Positions 18,822 through 28,488 of a DNA stretch of 64,000 nt are shown piece after piece. Made by a program: the position numbers and the translations under genes. This stretch comes from Candidatus Binatus sp. (GTDB lineage Bacteria; Desulfobacterota; Binatia; Binatales; Binataceae). A model generated the notes under the pieces. The model did not search any database. It saw only the letters and a list, made by a program, of their open reading frames with translations, and had not been told where the DNA came from. The DNA lies in the NCBI RefSeq assembly GCF_030646925.1, contig NZ_JAUSKL010000078.1, positions 1-64,000 of the forward strand. Direction: 5' to 3'. The stretch's first letter is position 1. The number at the start of each line of letters is the position of its first letter.

Positions 18822-18866
18822 GTATTTGCTCCGTACTAGTTTAGAATCCTACTGACTATCAAGTTG

Positions 18867-19883
18867 CTAATCGGGAATTATCAATGCCTTGACGCCGCGA
18901 CGCTCGCGAAGCAGCGAAAAAGCTTCTAATCCGCGCGAGATGCCGTAGCGATGCGTGATCATCGGGCGAAGATCGATCGCGCCCGACGACACCATCGCAA
19001 TCGCGCGGCGCCAGGTCTCGGGCGTGCGGATGCGCGAGTTGATGATCGTCACGCCGTGAAAGAACAGCGCGCGCAGTTCGGCCGAGCTGACGTCGCGCGC
19101 GGGCCATCCGACTTCGATCAACTGGCCGCCGCGGCGCAACAATTCGCGCGGCGAATCGATCATGCCGCATGCGTCGAAGACCACGTCGGCGCCGTCGGCA
19201 GGCATCATCGCGCGCACCTGCTCGATCCAGTCGGCCGCGCCGGTAGCGACCGTCTTGAAACCCATCTCGCGCGCCAGGTCCAGCCGCGTGCGATCTTCGG
19301 CGAGACCCGTGATCACGATCGACGTGACGCCGAGCGCGCGCGCGGAGAGCGCGATACTGAGTCCGATCGGCCCGGGACCTTCGATCACCGCGCTATCTCC
19401 GGGCATCAGGCAGGATTGCTCGACGGCGTGCAGCCCGGTGCCGAACATCTCGAGCAGCGCGGCCTGCTCCATGTCCATCGTTTTAGGAACGAGATGCGCG
19501 TTGCCGGTCGGCGCGATCGTGAATTCAGCGAATGCACCCGAAAGCGTGGTCGGCGACGCGCACAAGTGGAAGCGGCCGGCGCGGCACGGACCGCATCGCC
19601 CGCAATGCCCGAACGGATCGAGCGCGACGCGGTCGCCGACCTTGAAGCCGCTCACGCCGATGCCAAGTTCGACAACTTCGCCGGCGGGCTCGTGCCCCAG
19701 CACGAACGGAATGCGCGCGACCATCCGGTTCGCGCCGAGTTCCCAATCGACGATGTGCAGGTCGGAGCCGCAAACGCCGCACGCGCCGACGCGGACGAGG
19801 AGTTCGCCCTCGCCGACTTCAGGAATTGGAGTATCGATCACTTCGACGCCGGGCGCGGGACTGGTCTTCGCGATTGCTTTCAT
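18867..19883 (-). CDS. Zinc-dependent alcohol dehydrogenase (MDR family)
   Basis: 338 residues. Catalytic zinc: Cys in GACGVCGSD and His in VLGHEPAGEV. Structural zinc: four Cys in HCGRCGPCRAGRFHLC. The nucleotide fold has the less usual EGPGPIGLS in place of GxGxxG with Ala. Closest in pattern to threonine/sorbitol dehydrogenase-like enzymes; substrate unknown. Lies between the HTH-citrate synthase gene (75 bases upstream) and the amidohydrolase. Confidence 0.88.
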   Translation of the reverse strand: MKAIAKTSPAPGVEVIDTPIPEVGEGELLVRVGACGVCGSDLHIVDWELGANRMVARIPFVLGHEPAGEVVELGIGVSGFKVGDRVALDPFGHCGRCGPCRAGRFHLCASPTTLSGAFAEFTIAPTGNAHLVPKTMDMEQAALLEMFGTGLHAVEQSCLMPGDSAVIEGPGPIGLSIALSARALGVTSIVITGLAEDRTRLDLAREMGFKTVATGAADWIEQVRAMMPADGADVVFDACGMIDSPRELLRRGGQLIEVGWPARDVSSAELRALFFHGVTIINSRIRTPETWRRAIAMVSSGAIDLRPMITHRYGISRGLEAFSLLRERRGVKALIIPD

Positions 19884-19957
19884 TTGATGGTTCTCTCGGT
19901 CTTCAATACGACTTGGAAGCGTTCGGCGTCAACGCGAGAGACCCGGACGCCGGCGAG

Positions 19958-21244
19958 CTACTGCCAATGCCGCGTCGACGCGCCGCGATAACGCATGCGC
20001 GGACGAATCAATCGGTTGTCGGAGTATTGTTCGAGCGCGTGCGCGATCCATCCCGACGCGCGGCCGATCGCGAAGATCGCGGCGGGCAGTGATTGCTGGA
20101 ACCCGAGCATCCGCGCGCATACGGTCAGATAAAAATCGAGATTGGGCCGGAGCTGATCGCGCTTCCACACGGCGGCCTCGACCTTGAGTGCAGTTTCGAA
20201 CAGGCGGCGTCCGCGCTGTCGAGCGATCGAGCGCGCGACTTCGCGCAACAGTACGGCGCGCGGATCGCCGTCGGGATAGATCGCGTGACCGAAGCCGGGC
20301 GCCAGGCGATGCTCGCGCGTGAACCCGGCGAGGCATTCGTCGACGCGCGCGCCCGACTCGAGTTCGGTGAACATCGCTTCGATCCGATCGCAGGCGCCGC
20401 CATGGATCGGCCCCGAGAGCGAGCACAAAGCGGCGAGCACGGAAGCAAACAAATCCGCGCCGGTGCTCGCGACCACGCGCGCGGCGAAGGTCGAAGCGTT
20501 GAGTTCGTGCTCGGCGCAGGCGATCAGCACGCGATCGAGCGCCGCGACTTCCCATTCCATGCCAGTAGATGAGGACACCAGCCCCAGCAGGCGTCCGGCC
20601 ATCCCGGTTCCGCGCGGCGTGCTTCCCGTTGGCGGATTGCCGAGCGCGAGCGGCAACTGGCTGATGATCAATTTCGCGCGATCGATTCGAGTGCGCGGCG
20701 GCTGCCGGCGATCCCACGCCGCGAGACTCGGCATCACCGCGGCGATTCGCAAGAGCGGCGGCGCGTCCTCGCCGGTGGCGCTGAGTGCGGCGGCAACCGA
20801 GGGCGGCATCTGCGCTCCTTCGATTTCAGCGCGCAGCGCGGCGATCTCCTCGGCCACGGGACGCTCGCCGCTCCACAGCAGCAGGCATACTTCCTCGAAC
20901 GACCCACGCTCGACGACCTCTTCGATCGGATAGCCGCGATAACTCAGCTTGTCGTCGATAATCGAACTGACGGCGGATTCGGCGACGATTACGCCGGGCG
21001 CGCCGTCCTCGACGTTGCGCGGCTGGGCGACGGTGACCCAGCTCGACGCGGCGGGCAGGCTGCGGCCGCGGCGGCCGCGCTCGGTCGAGACGACGCCGCG
21101 CAGCGCTTCGATATCGGCGCGGCGATAGAGCGCCTGGCGGCCGACTTTGCGGCGATAGCTTTTCAGCCAGCCGCGGCTGACGTAGGCGTAGAGCGTGCCG
21201 AGCTTGACGCCGAGGTGTTTCGCGGCTTCGGTGGCAGTCAGCAT
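19958..21244 (-). CDS. Citrate synthase-like protein with N-terminal helix-turn-helix
   Basis: 428 residues. Residues 1-50 form an excisionase/MerR-like DNA-binding helix-turn-helix (TATEAAKHLGVKLGTLYAYV). From about residue 75 the protein is a citrate synthase: SYRGYPIEEV, catalytic His in AEHELNAST, second His in SGPIHGGA, GFGHAIYPDGDPRA, Asp in PNLDFYL and C-terminal RPRMRYRG. The Arg usual after GFGH is Ala here, so substrate or activity may differ (2-methylcitrate or related). The ATG is chosen as the HTH start; upstream GTG/TTG codons exist. Probably heads a transcript with the alcohol dehydrogenase. Confidence 0.85.
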   Translation of the reverse strand: MLTATEAAKHLGVKLGTLYAYVSRGWLKSYRRKVGRQALYRRADIEALRGVVSTERGRRGRSLPAASSWVTVAQPRNVEDGAPGVIVAESAVSSIIDDKLSYRGYPIEEVVERGSFEEVCLLLWSGERPVAEEIAALRAEIEGAQMPPSVAAALSATGEDAPPLLRIAAVMPSLAAWDRRQPPRTRIDRAKLIISQLPLALGNPPTGSTPRGTGMAGRLLGLVSSSTGMEWEVAALDRVLIACAEHELNASTFAARVVASTGADLFASVLAALCSLSGPIHGGACDRIEAMFTELESGARVDECLAGFTREHRLAPGFGHAIYPDGDPRAVLLREVARSIARQRGRRLFETALKVEAAVWKRDQLRPNLDFYLTVCARMLGFQQSLPAAIFAIGRASGWIAHALEQYSDNRLIRPRMRYRGASTRHWQ

Positions 21245-21385
21245 CGGGGCGCGGTCGGTTTTGCGAATCGCCACGTCGAAATCACGCCATGCGCGACGGG
21301 CAGTCGTCAAGGCATCGTCAACATATCAACTTGCGTCAAGATACGAGCAGTTATATACAGTCAAGTTCAAGGCAGGCGCATCCGG

Positions 21386-22180
21386 ATGGGTTCGGCTGAA
21401 GTTCGATTCAAGGAGCTGCGCGCCGATTTCGGCAAAACGGCTGAGGACTACGGACGGCATCGCGCCGGATTTCCCGACGAATTCTTCGAGCGGCTCGCCT
21501 CGATGGGGATCGTGCGAGCCGGGATGCGCGCGCTGGATCTCGGCACCGGGACCGGCACTATCGCGCGCGGACTAGCGCTTCGCGGATGCGAAGTGACCGC
21601 GCTCGATCGATCGGAACCGCTGATGGAGCAGGCGCGCGAGCTCGATCGCGAGGCTGGCGTCGTCGTAAATTACGTCGTCGCGGCGGCCGAAGAAACTGGT
21701 CTCCCTGCCGCGAGCTTCGATGTGGTCACAGCGGGGCAATGCTGGCATTGGTTCGATCGTCCGCGCGCGGCCGCCGAAGCGCGGCGTCTGCTGAAACCGG
21801 GCGGAAGATTGGTGATCGGGCATTTCGACTGGATTCCAATTCCGGGCAACATGGTCGATGCGACCGAAAAACTGATCGAGAAGCACAATCCAAAGTGGAA
21901 GCTCGGCGGCGGAGTCGGGATTTATCCGCAATGGATGGCGGGCCTCGCGCAGGCGGGATTCAAAAATCTCGAGACATTCTCGTTCGATATCGATGCGATT
22001 TACACGCACGAGGCGTGGCGCGGCAGGATTCGCGCGAGCGCGGGCGTGGGCGCGAGCCTGACGCCGGAGGCGGTCGCGGCGTTCGACGACGAGTTGCGCG
22101 CGATGCTGAACGATCGATTTGCGGAAGACCCGATGCGCGTGCCGCATCGAGTGTTCGCGGCGATCGGCACCGCGCCCTGA
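21386..22180 (+). CDS. Class I SAM-dependent methyltransferase
   Basis: 264 residues. SAM-binding motif I ALDLGTGTGTIARGLA, acidic motif II ALDRSE, and motif post-I/IV VTAGQCWHWFD; LKPGGRLVIGHFDW follows. Pattern of methyltransferase domain 11/25 proteins acting on small molecules; substrate unknown. Divergent from the citrate synthase fusion, with about 140 bases between starts containing short CTTG/CAAG inverted repeats. Confidence 0.85.
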   Translation: MGSAEVRFKELRADFGKTAEDYGRHRAGFPDEFFERLASMGIVRAGMRALDLGTGTGTIARGLALRGCEVTALDRSEPLMEQARELDREAGVVVNYVVAAAEETGLPAASFDVVTAGQCWHWFDRPRAAAEARRLLKPGGRLVIGHFDWIPIPGNMVDATEKLIEKHNPKWKLGGGVGIYPQWMAGLAQAGFKNLETFSFDIDAIYTHEAWRGRIRASAGVGASLTPEAVAAFDDELRAMLNDRFAEDPMRVPHRVFAAIGTAP

Positions 22181-22191
22181 AAATTAAGAGG

Positions 22192-23187
22192 TTAAACGCG
22201 CGCGGGCTTGATCACGTCGCGCATCGCCTCGGAATAACTGTGCTCGACCAGCGCGCGCTCGAAAAGCGGATCGCTTTTTAGCGCGTCGTGCAGGCGCGGC
22301 AAGTTGTAATGCGGCACCGCAGGATAAAGGTGATGCTCGAGATGATAACTGACGTGATGCGGATTCAACATGAAGCGCAGCACGGGATTGCGCGAGACGA
22401 TCGTGCGCGCGTTGCGAAGACCGTCATGAGCGTCGGGCACTGCGGCATGCTCGAGCACTCCGCGGATGCGCAGAATCACCTGATAGACCACGAGTAACGG
22501 CACGATCCAAAGCGCGATGAAGGCGAACCCGTAGCCGAGGTAAAAGAGCGCGGCGACGAAGGCGGCGACTGCGATGCGCCGCGCGAGGACATCGATGGTG
22601 ACACGGCGGTAGAGGTTTCTGAGCGTGAGGCGTTTGCGTCCGTCCTGCACGTCGAGGTAGCCGCGCATCACGAGCGACGACTCTCCGGTAGCGTCGCGAA
22701 TCAATTTGCGGCGGAAACTTTCCCAGGTGACGGGATAGCCGCGCGAGAGCGAAAGATCGGGATCGCGATCAGTCAGCAGATAGCGATGATGGCGCAGGTG
22801 GACCTTGCGATACGCGTAGAGATTGCTGGCGATCGGAAAGGCGCATAGCCACTGGCCGACGAAATCGTTGAGCGCGCGATTTTCGAGCATCCTGAAGTGA
22901 GCGGCGTCGTGCATCAGGACGGCGAGCGCGTGCTGGGAGCGGCCGACGACGATCGCCGCGGCAATCCATACGATGAAGCTGTGACTCCAGAGCGCGGCGG
23001 CGATCGAGGCTGCGATCAAGGTCCAGGTAGCGGCAACAGACGCGAGCGCGCGTACCGCGTCGAGCGCGTAAAGCTCCTTGAGCGCGCCCGGCTTGATGCG
23101 CATCGCGTGGCTTTCGCGCTCGGAGCTTTCGTCGCGCTGCTCTTCTTCGTCGGTCCAGAGTTCGGGGTCGGCACCCTTGGAGATCAT
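22192..23187 (-). CDS. Membrane fatty acid desaturase-like protein
   Basis: 331 residues with four to five membrane helices and all three di-iron His boxes: HDAAH, HLRHHRY and HVSYHLEHH. This is the fatty acid desaturase/hydroxylase superfamily; it introduces a double bond or hydroxyl group into a lipid or carotenoid. The acidic N-terminal 30 residues are variable. Converges with the methyltransferase gene. Confidence 0.9.
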   Translation of the reverse strand: MISKGADPELWTDEEEQRDESSERESHAMRIKPGALKELYALDAVRALASVAATWTLIAASIAAALWSHSFIVWIAAAIVVGRSQHALAVLMHDAAHFRMLENRALNDFVGQWLCAFPIASNLYAYRKVHLRHHRYLLTDRDPDLSLSRGYPVTWESFRRKLIRDATGESSLVMRGYLDVQDGRKRLTLRNLYRRVTIDVLARRIAVAAFVAALFYLGYGFAFIALWIVPLLVVYQVILRIRGVLEHAAVPDAHDGLRNARTIVSRNPVLRFMLNPHHVSYHLEHHLYPAVPHYNLPRLHDALKSDPLFERALVEHSYSEAMRDVIKPARV

Positions 23188-23325
23188 TTGAACTGATCCT
23201 GAATGAAACGATCCCGATGGTCAAATGTTGCGAACGCCGCGCGGCTTTTGACAGGACGCATACAGCTTTGGCTATAGTCGCGAACAGCGATCTGCTGATG
23301 CGATATCGATGAGAGAGGTATTTCG

Positions 23326-24396
23326 ATGGATTTTGGCACCCTGATTTTCACCAAGCCGGAGCGCGCGATCACCGAGGTCAAGTTCGCCGAGGAACGCGGC
23401 TTCACGCACGCCTGGATACCCGATTCGCACATGATCTGGGGCGATACCTACGCGTGCATGGCGCTGGCGGCGGTCAATACGAAATCGATCAAGCTCGGAA
23501 CCGGCGTCGCGATCGCATCGAATCGCATCGCACCGGTGACGGCGCATTCGATCGCGACGATCAATCAGCTCGCGCCGGGGCGCACGATCCTGGGTTTCGG
23601 CACGGGGCATACGGGGCGCCGCGTGATGGGACTGCCGCCGGTCAAGCAAAGCGATTTTCGCGAGCAGGTGCGCGTGATCCACGATCTCCTGCACGAGGGC
23701 GAGGCGACCTACAACACCGAGGGGCTGAGCCGCAAGATTCGTTTTTTGAATCGCGATCGCCGCTTCATCAACATTGACGATCGCATTCCATTCTACATCG
23801 CGGCGAATGGGCCGAAGACGCTCGCGCTCGCGGGTGAGTTTGGCGACGGCGTGATCACCACTGGCATCACCGACACGCAGCGAATCGCGAACGTGCGGCG
23901 GCACGTGGAAGCCGGCGCCTCGAAGGTCGGACGCAAGGCGGACAAGATGCCGATCGTATCGCTGACCCACGTATGCGTGCTGCGGCCGGGCGAGAAGCTC
24001 GATTCGCCGCGCGTGAAGGCGATGACCGGTCATTGGGTGATGGCGAGTTTTCATGCGATCGCCGCGGGCTACGCGGGACGCGACTATCTGCCGGCGACGG
24101 TGAAGGCGGTTTACGACGAGTACGAGAAATACGTCGCAAACATGAAGACGCCGGCATCCGAGCGATACCTGGAATTGCACGTGGGGCATTGCGCATTCGT
24201 GGCGCCGGAAGAGATGCGCTTCGTCACGCCGGAGACGATCGCGGCGAGCACGATAATCGGGCCACGCGAGGAGGTCGTCGAGCGGCTGCGAGAGTTGGAG
24301 CGCGCGGGACTGACGCAGGTGTTCGTCAATCCGCCGATGGACGGCTTCAACGACAGCATCGACGAGATCTCTCGCGACGTAATCGCAAGGATGTAG
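23326..24396 (+). CDS. LLM-class (luciferase-like) oxidoreductase
   Basis: 356 residues of the bacterial luciferase-like, flavin/F420-dependent family: MDFGTLIFTKPE strand, KLGTGVAIASNR, APGRTILGFGTGHTG and IPFYIAANGPKTLALAGEFGDG. Similar to methylene-H4MPT reductase-like and F420-dependent enzymes; cofactor and substrate cannot be told. AGAGGT lies before the ATG. The stop is followed at about 20 bases by composite repeat copy A. Confidence 0.88.
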   Translation: MDFGTLIFTKPERAITEVKFAEERGFTHAWIPDSHMIWGDTYACMALAAVNTKSIKLGTGVAIASNRIAPVTAHSIATINQLAPGRTILGFGTGHTGRRVMGLPPVKQSDFREQVRVIHDLLHEGEATYNTEGLSRKIRFLNRDRRFINIDDRIPFYIAANGPKTLALAGEFGDGVITTGITDTQRIANVRRHVEAGASKVGRKADKMPIVSLTHVCVLRPGEKLDSPRVKAMTGHWVMASFHAIAAGYAGRDYLPATVKAVYDEYEKYVANMKTPASERYLELHVGHCAFVAPEEMRFVTPETIAASTIIGPREEVVERLRELERAGLTQVFVNPPMDGFNDSIDEISRDVIARM

Positions 24397-24415
24397 GAGG
24401 GAGCAGAAAAAAGGG

Positions 24416-24656
24416 TAGGAGTTCGAAACCCCTCACGGGTTTCGCGCTTCCTGGGGTGACGCGAAGCCGACTTCGGGGCCGCAGGGCCGAATCGCGATAA
24501 GATTAAGATGCGCGCTACGCGCTGTCAGTAACAGACAATAGAGAGGGAGCGCAGATTCGTGGGCGGAGAGCGATCGTGTCATTCCGAGCGAGCGAAGCGA
24601 CGAGGGAACCCGGATCCGGGATTCTTCGCCTGCGCAGCCGTCGGCTCAGAATGACA
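24416..24656 (+). repeat. Composite intergenic repeat, copy A
   Basis: Module 1: hairpin CGAAACCC-CTCAC-GGGTTTCG, then GAAGCCGACTTC and GGCCGCAGGGCC, then GCGCGCTACGCGC followed by TGTCAGTAA. Module 2: TCATTCCGAG ... CCCGGATCCGGG ... CTCAGAATGACA, a REP-like palindrome. Copies B and C share both modules; D has module 1 only. It fills nearly the whole gap between the LLM gene and the converging antiporter gene. Confidence 0.9.
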
Positions 24657-24670
24657 AAAGTGTTGGGGTG

Positions 24671-27214
24671 TTACTTGGCGGCGGCGGCGCGGCGATTCAT
24701 ATCGAAGCGCGCATCGGAAGCTTGATCGATGAGCGCTTTGATCGCGGGATTATTTTTGCAAAGGCGTTTGAAATCGTCGTCTTCGAGCACGAGCAGTTGG
24801 CAGTAGCTGATAGCGGTGCAGTCGGCTTGGCGACGCTTGCCGCTGACCAGCGCCATCTCGCCGAAGAAATCGCCGCGGCCGAGCTTGATTATCCTGCCCG
24901 CGGCGAACACCTCGACTTCGCCGGATGAAATAAAGTACATCGCATCGGCGCGGTCGCCTTCCTTGATGAGGGTTTCCTTGGGCAGCGCGATACGGGGGCG
25001 GAGCAGGCGCGCGACTTTGTCGAGTTGCTCGGCGGTGAAGCTCGCGAACATCGGCACCTTGGCGATCAGGTCGCGAGTCTCGAGTCCGAGGTCGAGGCGC
25101 GGGCGCAAATCGACCAGTTCGCGCGCGGCTTCCAGTTCGCGGCGGAGCGAATTGTAGAGCTCGGGGCCGATAACGCCCTCTTCGAACAGCGAGCGATATT
25201 CGCGATCTTCGCGGCGCAGAACCACGCGATTCAGGAAGCGGCGCTCGAGCAGCAGCGCATACGACGGATACTGCTCGCGCAGCGCCTCGAGCGCGACGCC
25301 GGTCAGTTCCTGGCGCTGGCGGATTATTTCGTGCAGCAGCGGCGTCACGCGCTCGCCGAGCAGCGGCGCCAATTTTTCATCGACGTAGGGAGCGAGTTCG
25401 ACCAGCACGATACCGTTGACCAGCAGCGATTCGAAACGATCGGCGAGAGAATCGACCAGCGGCCCGTCGATACCAAAGCGTCGGTGCAAAAAATGCGCGA
25501 AGCGGAATCGCTTCGAAAAATCAATCATGCGCTGAGCCGCGCGCATGTACTCCGCCTGCCCGCCAGCGCGCGTGCGATCAACTATACGGCCGACGTTCGC
25601 CAGCATCTGCTCGACGATGCTGCCCGAGATCGAGCGCTCGGCGAAATGCCGGCGCACGAGATCGCGTTCGTGATTCGCGAGCGCGACCAATCCGAGCAGT
25701 AGCTGGGCCTGCTCGCCGTACGCCTCGATCGCGGTCTCGGCAGCCTCGGAAGCGGAACGCGCAGACATGCTCGCGGCGTACGATTTGGTGACGTCGGTGA
25801 CGAGATTGTCCGGGAAGTTGTAGCTGACGCCGATTTTCTGCGCCGCGTCGGCGACCTTGCCACGCGACAGCGCGAGCACCTGATCGCGCAGCGCACGATC
25901 GAGCGGCGACAAACGATCGAGCCGCAGCAAGCGGATAAGCAAACGGAGCGTCGTGCCATTGATCAACAACGTGAAGAGCACGAAGCCTGTCGCGAGCACC
26001 GCTACGAAGCGCTGTATCTCGGGTTTGATCGCGGGGTTCTCGGTCACTGACAGCGCGAGCGCGAGCGTGACCGCGCCACGCAACCCGCCCCACACGATCA
26101 CGGTCTTGAAACGGTTATCGACGTTCTGACTGAGCCGCAGCCAGGTGAGCAAGGGCAACAATCCAAACAGCACCAGCGCGCGCGCCGCCAGCGCCGCCGT
26201 GACCAGTACGCCGAGCAGCAGCAAATCGTGCCATCCGACGTTCATCAGCATCCGCGGCGCCAGCAGCGAGGCGAGAATAAAGATCAGCGAACTCGCCCAG
26301 AACGCAAGTTGCTCCCAGACATCTTGCATGAAATGCCAATCGTCCGGCGCGAAGCGCGGCTGCCCGATCGCGGTCATCACGAGACCGGCGGTAACCGCCG
26401 CGACGACGCCCGACACGTGGAACATCCGCTCGCCGAGGATATAAACGAGGTAGGGCAGCGCGAGCGTCAGCGTGACCTGGGCGAGGCGCAAGTCCGCCAG
26501 CCACGGCAGCAGGCTGACGATCAGTCGCGCGCCGATATAGCCGGCGACGATGCCGCCAATAAAATTGCGCACGAAAGCGAGCGCCGCGGCGCCGGCGTGA
26601 ATCTGATGCCCGCCGACCAGAAGATCGAGCAGCAGGACGAACAGCGTGATCGCGGCGGCGTCGTTCAGCAGGCTCTCGCCCTCGACGAGTCGGCTGAGTC
26701 GCGCTGGTGCGCCGACGTCGCGAAAAATGCCGATCACGGCGACCGGGTCGGTGGTGGCAACGATCGAACCGAGCATCAGGCAGGCGACGAGGGGCACGCC
26801 GGCTATCGGCGCCAGCGCAGCGCCAATCACAACGGTCGCAACCAGCACGGCGACGACGGCGAGGAGCAGAATCGGCGCCGCATCCTCGACGATCCGCTGC
26901 ACTTCGATCGTCAGCGCGGTCTGAAACAGAAGCAGCGGGAGGAAGATGTAGAGGAACGCTTCGGAGTGAATCGGAAAATCGACGATCGCTTTCGCCAACT
27001 CGTCGAAGCGATTGGTCAAGGTTGTATTCAGCAGAAAGGTCGAGGACGCACCGATCGCGATACCGACCGCCGCTAGCAGCACCGACGACGACAAGCGTAG
27101 CCGCGTCGCAAGCGGCTGGATCAGGCTGACGACGATCAGCAATCCAGCGAGCAGCAGCAGAGTAGTGTGAAGGTCCACGTCAACGACGCCGGTCAAAAAT
27201 GAGCGCTCGCGCAA
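24671..27214 (-). CDS. CPA1-type Na+(K+)/H+ antiporter with C-terminal cyclic-nucleotide domain
   Basis: 847 residues from the first TTG (GTG at 27178 is an alternative). About 12 membrane helices to residue 410, with the CPA1 motifs TTDPVAVIGIF and GESLLNDAAAITLF. A long helical cytoplasmic region follows, then a cyclic-nucleotide-binding fold near 715-820 (PKETLIKEGDRADAMYFISS, GRGDFFGEMALVSGKRRQAD). The GEMAL and RRQAD core match phosphate-binding-cassette residues. This is the NhaP/SOS1-like architecture and suggests gating by a nucleotide or other ligand. Confidence 0.9.
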   Translation of the reverse strand: MRERSFLTGVVDVDLHTTLLLLAGLLIVVSLIQPLATRLRLSSSVLLAAVGIAIGASSTFLLNTTLTNRFDELAKAIVDFPIHSEAFLYIFLPLLLFQTALTIEVQRIVEDAAPILLLAVVAVLVATVVIGAALAPIAGVPLVACLMLGSIVATTDPVAVIGIFRDVGAPARLSRLVEGESLLNDAAAITLFVLLLDLLVGGHQIHAGAAALAFVRNFIGGIVAGYIGARLIVSLLPWLADLRLAQVTLTLALPYLVYILGERMFHVSGVVAAVTAGLVMTAIGQPRFAPDDWHFMQDVWEQLAFWASSLIFILASLLAPRMLMNVGWHDLLLLGVLVTAALAARALVLFGLLPLLTWLRLSQNVDNRFKTVIVWGGLRGAVTLALALSVTENPAIKPEIQRFVAVLATGFVLFTLLINGTTLRLLIRLLRLDRLSPLDRALRDQVLALSRGKVADAAQKIGVSYNFPDNLVTDVTKSYAASMSARSASEAAETAIEAYGEQAQLLLGLVALANHERDLVRRHFAERSISGSIVEQMLANVGRIVDRTRAGGQAEYMRAAQRMIDFSKRFRFAHFLHRRFGIDGPLVDSLADRFESLLVNGIVLVELAPYVDEKLAPLLGERVTPLLHEIIRQRQELTGVALEALREQYPSYALLLERRFLNRVVLRREDREYRSLFEEGVIGPELYNSLRRELEAARELVDLRPRLDLGLETRDLIAKVPMFASFTAEQLDKVARLLRPRIALPKETLIKEGDRADAMYFISSGEVEVFAAGRIIKLGRGDFFGEMALVSGKRRQADCTAISYCQLLVLEDDDFKRLCKNNPAIKALIDQASDARFDMNRRAAAAK

Positions 27215-27304
27215 GGCTATCGAAATATAGCCAAACTATCGAGCACGGGAAATAAAATCCCAAAATTCGGCGCGTGACCAGTTACGCAATCAGAGCGTGC
27301 GCGA

Positions 27305-28315
27305 CTATCGGCGGCGTAATTTCGGCAACACGTCGGATGCGAACCGCTCGAGCGAGCGCATCGCCTTGGCAGGGTCGAGCCCGGGCAATTGCATGTTGAG
27401 GATCAGCTCGGTCATCGGTGTCGCGTCGATGATTTCGCTGAGCCGCTCTGCGACGAAATCCGGCGGGCCGAGCACCGCGGCGCGTTTGATTTTTTCGGGA
27501 TCGGGAAGAATCCAATCCTGATTCGCCGCGAGATTCGCCGACAGCCATTTGCCATACAGCTCAGCTTGATACATCGCGGCATCGCGGATGTCATCCCACG
27601 CCTCGTCGGCGCTGTCTGCAATATAAAGCAGGCGGCTATTGACGATGCTGAAGCCGTCGGGATCCTTGCCGAGGTTGCGCAACGCTTCGCGATAGAGCTG
27701 GACCTCGCGCGCGCCGAGATTGCACGCGAACGAAAGTCCGAGTCCCGCGCCGCGCTGGATCGCCTTGTCGGTCATCCCGCCCCACAAAAGTTCAGGATGC
27801 GGCCGGCTCACCGGGCGCGGAAGCACGCGCGCGTCGCGGAACTTGAAATGCTTGCCCTCGAAGCTGAACGTTTCGCCGGTCCACGCGCGCTTCATGATTT
27901 CGATCGTTTCGAGCGTGCGGCTGAGGCGGGTTTTTTGCGATACCTGGAAGCCGTCGAATTCCTCGGCGCGATAGCCCATCCCGATTCCGAGGCGGAGGCG
28001 GCCATGCGAGATCACGTCGATAACTGCGGCGTCTTCGGCGAGGCGGAGCGGATGGTAGAACGGCGCAAGCAGGACGTAGGTGCCGAGCGTGACGCGCTTG
28101 GTGCGCGCGGCGATCGCGGCGAGGGTGGGCATCACGGCGGAGAGGTAGCCGTCGTCGGTAAAGTGATGCTCGGTGAGCCAGATCGAGTCGAGGCCGGCGC
28201 TTTCGGCGAAGTCGATTTGCCGGAACATCGCGTCGTAGAAATCCTGGAAGCTGATGCGCGATTCGTGCGGATTGCGGAAATCGAGCATGTAGCCGAACTT
28301 GATTGGCTTCGTCAT
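27305..28315 (-). CDS. LLM-class (luciferase-like) oxidoreductase
   Basis: 336 residues: KFGYMLDFRNP, SIWLTEHHFTDDGYL, VTLGTYVLLAPFYHPLRLAED, GRLRLGIGMGYRAEEFDGF and PELLWGGMTDKAI, all typical of flavin-dependent LLM monooxygenases. It differs clearly from the other two LLM proteins here, so these are not recent duplicates. Substrate unknown. Confidence 0.88.
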   Translation of the reverse strand: MTKPIKFGYMLDFRNPHESRISFQDFYDAMFRQIDFAESAGLDSIWLTEHHFTDDGYLSAVMPTLAAIAARTKRVTLGTYVLLAPFYHPLRLAEDAAVIDVISHGRLRLGIGMGYRAEEFDGFQVSQKTRLSRTLETIEIMKRAWTGETFSFEGKHFKFRDARVLPRPVSRPHPELLWGGMTDKAIQRGAGLGLSFACNLGAREVQLYREALRNLGKDPDGFSIVNSRLLYIADSADEAWDDIRDAAMYQAELYGKWLSANLAANQDWILPDPEKIKRAAVLGPPDFVAERLSEIIDATPMTELILNMQLPGLDPAKAMRSLERFASDVLPKLRRR

Positions 28316-28400
28316 TGGGACTGCCTCGCCGCGATTTTTTTCGGTCGCGAATTTGTTTAGACGTTACTGCGGCCCGCTCGCCGCTTTCAAGCGCGAGTCG

Positions 28401-28419
28401 CCTGATTGCTTTAATCAGG
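28401..28419 (-). terminator. Hairpin between the pqi operon and the LLM gene
   Basis: CCTGATT-GCTTT-AATCAGG, a perfect 7-bp stem with a five-base loop, about 70 bases after the pqiC stop. No T-run follows on the transcribed strand, so termination is only possible, not certain. Confidence 0.35.
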
Positions 28420-28488
28420 GCGCCGAATTGGTTTCCCGCAACGCATGAAAGATGCTCTCACCGCGCCTGGCGGGTATTCAGATTGATT

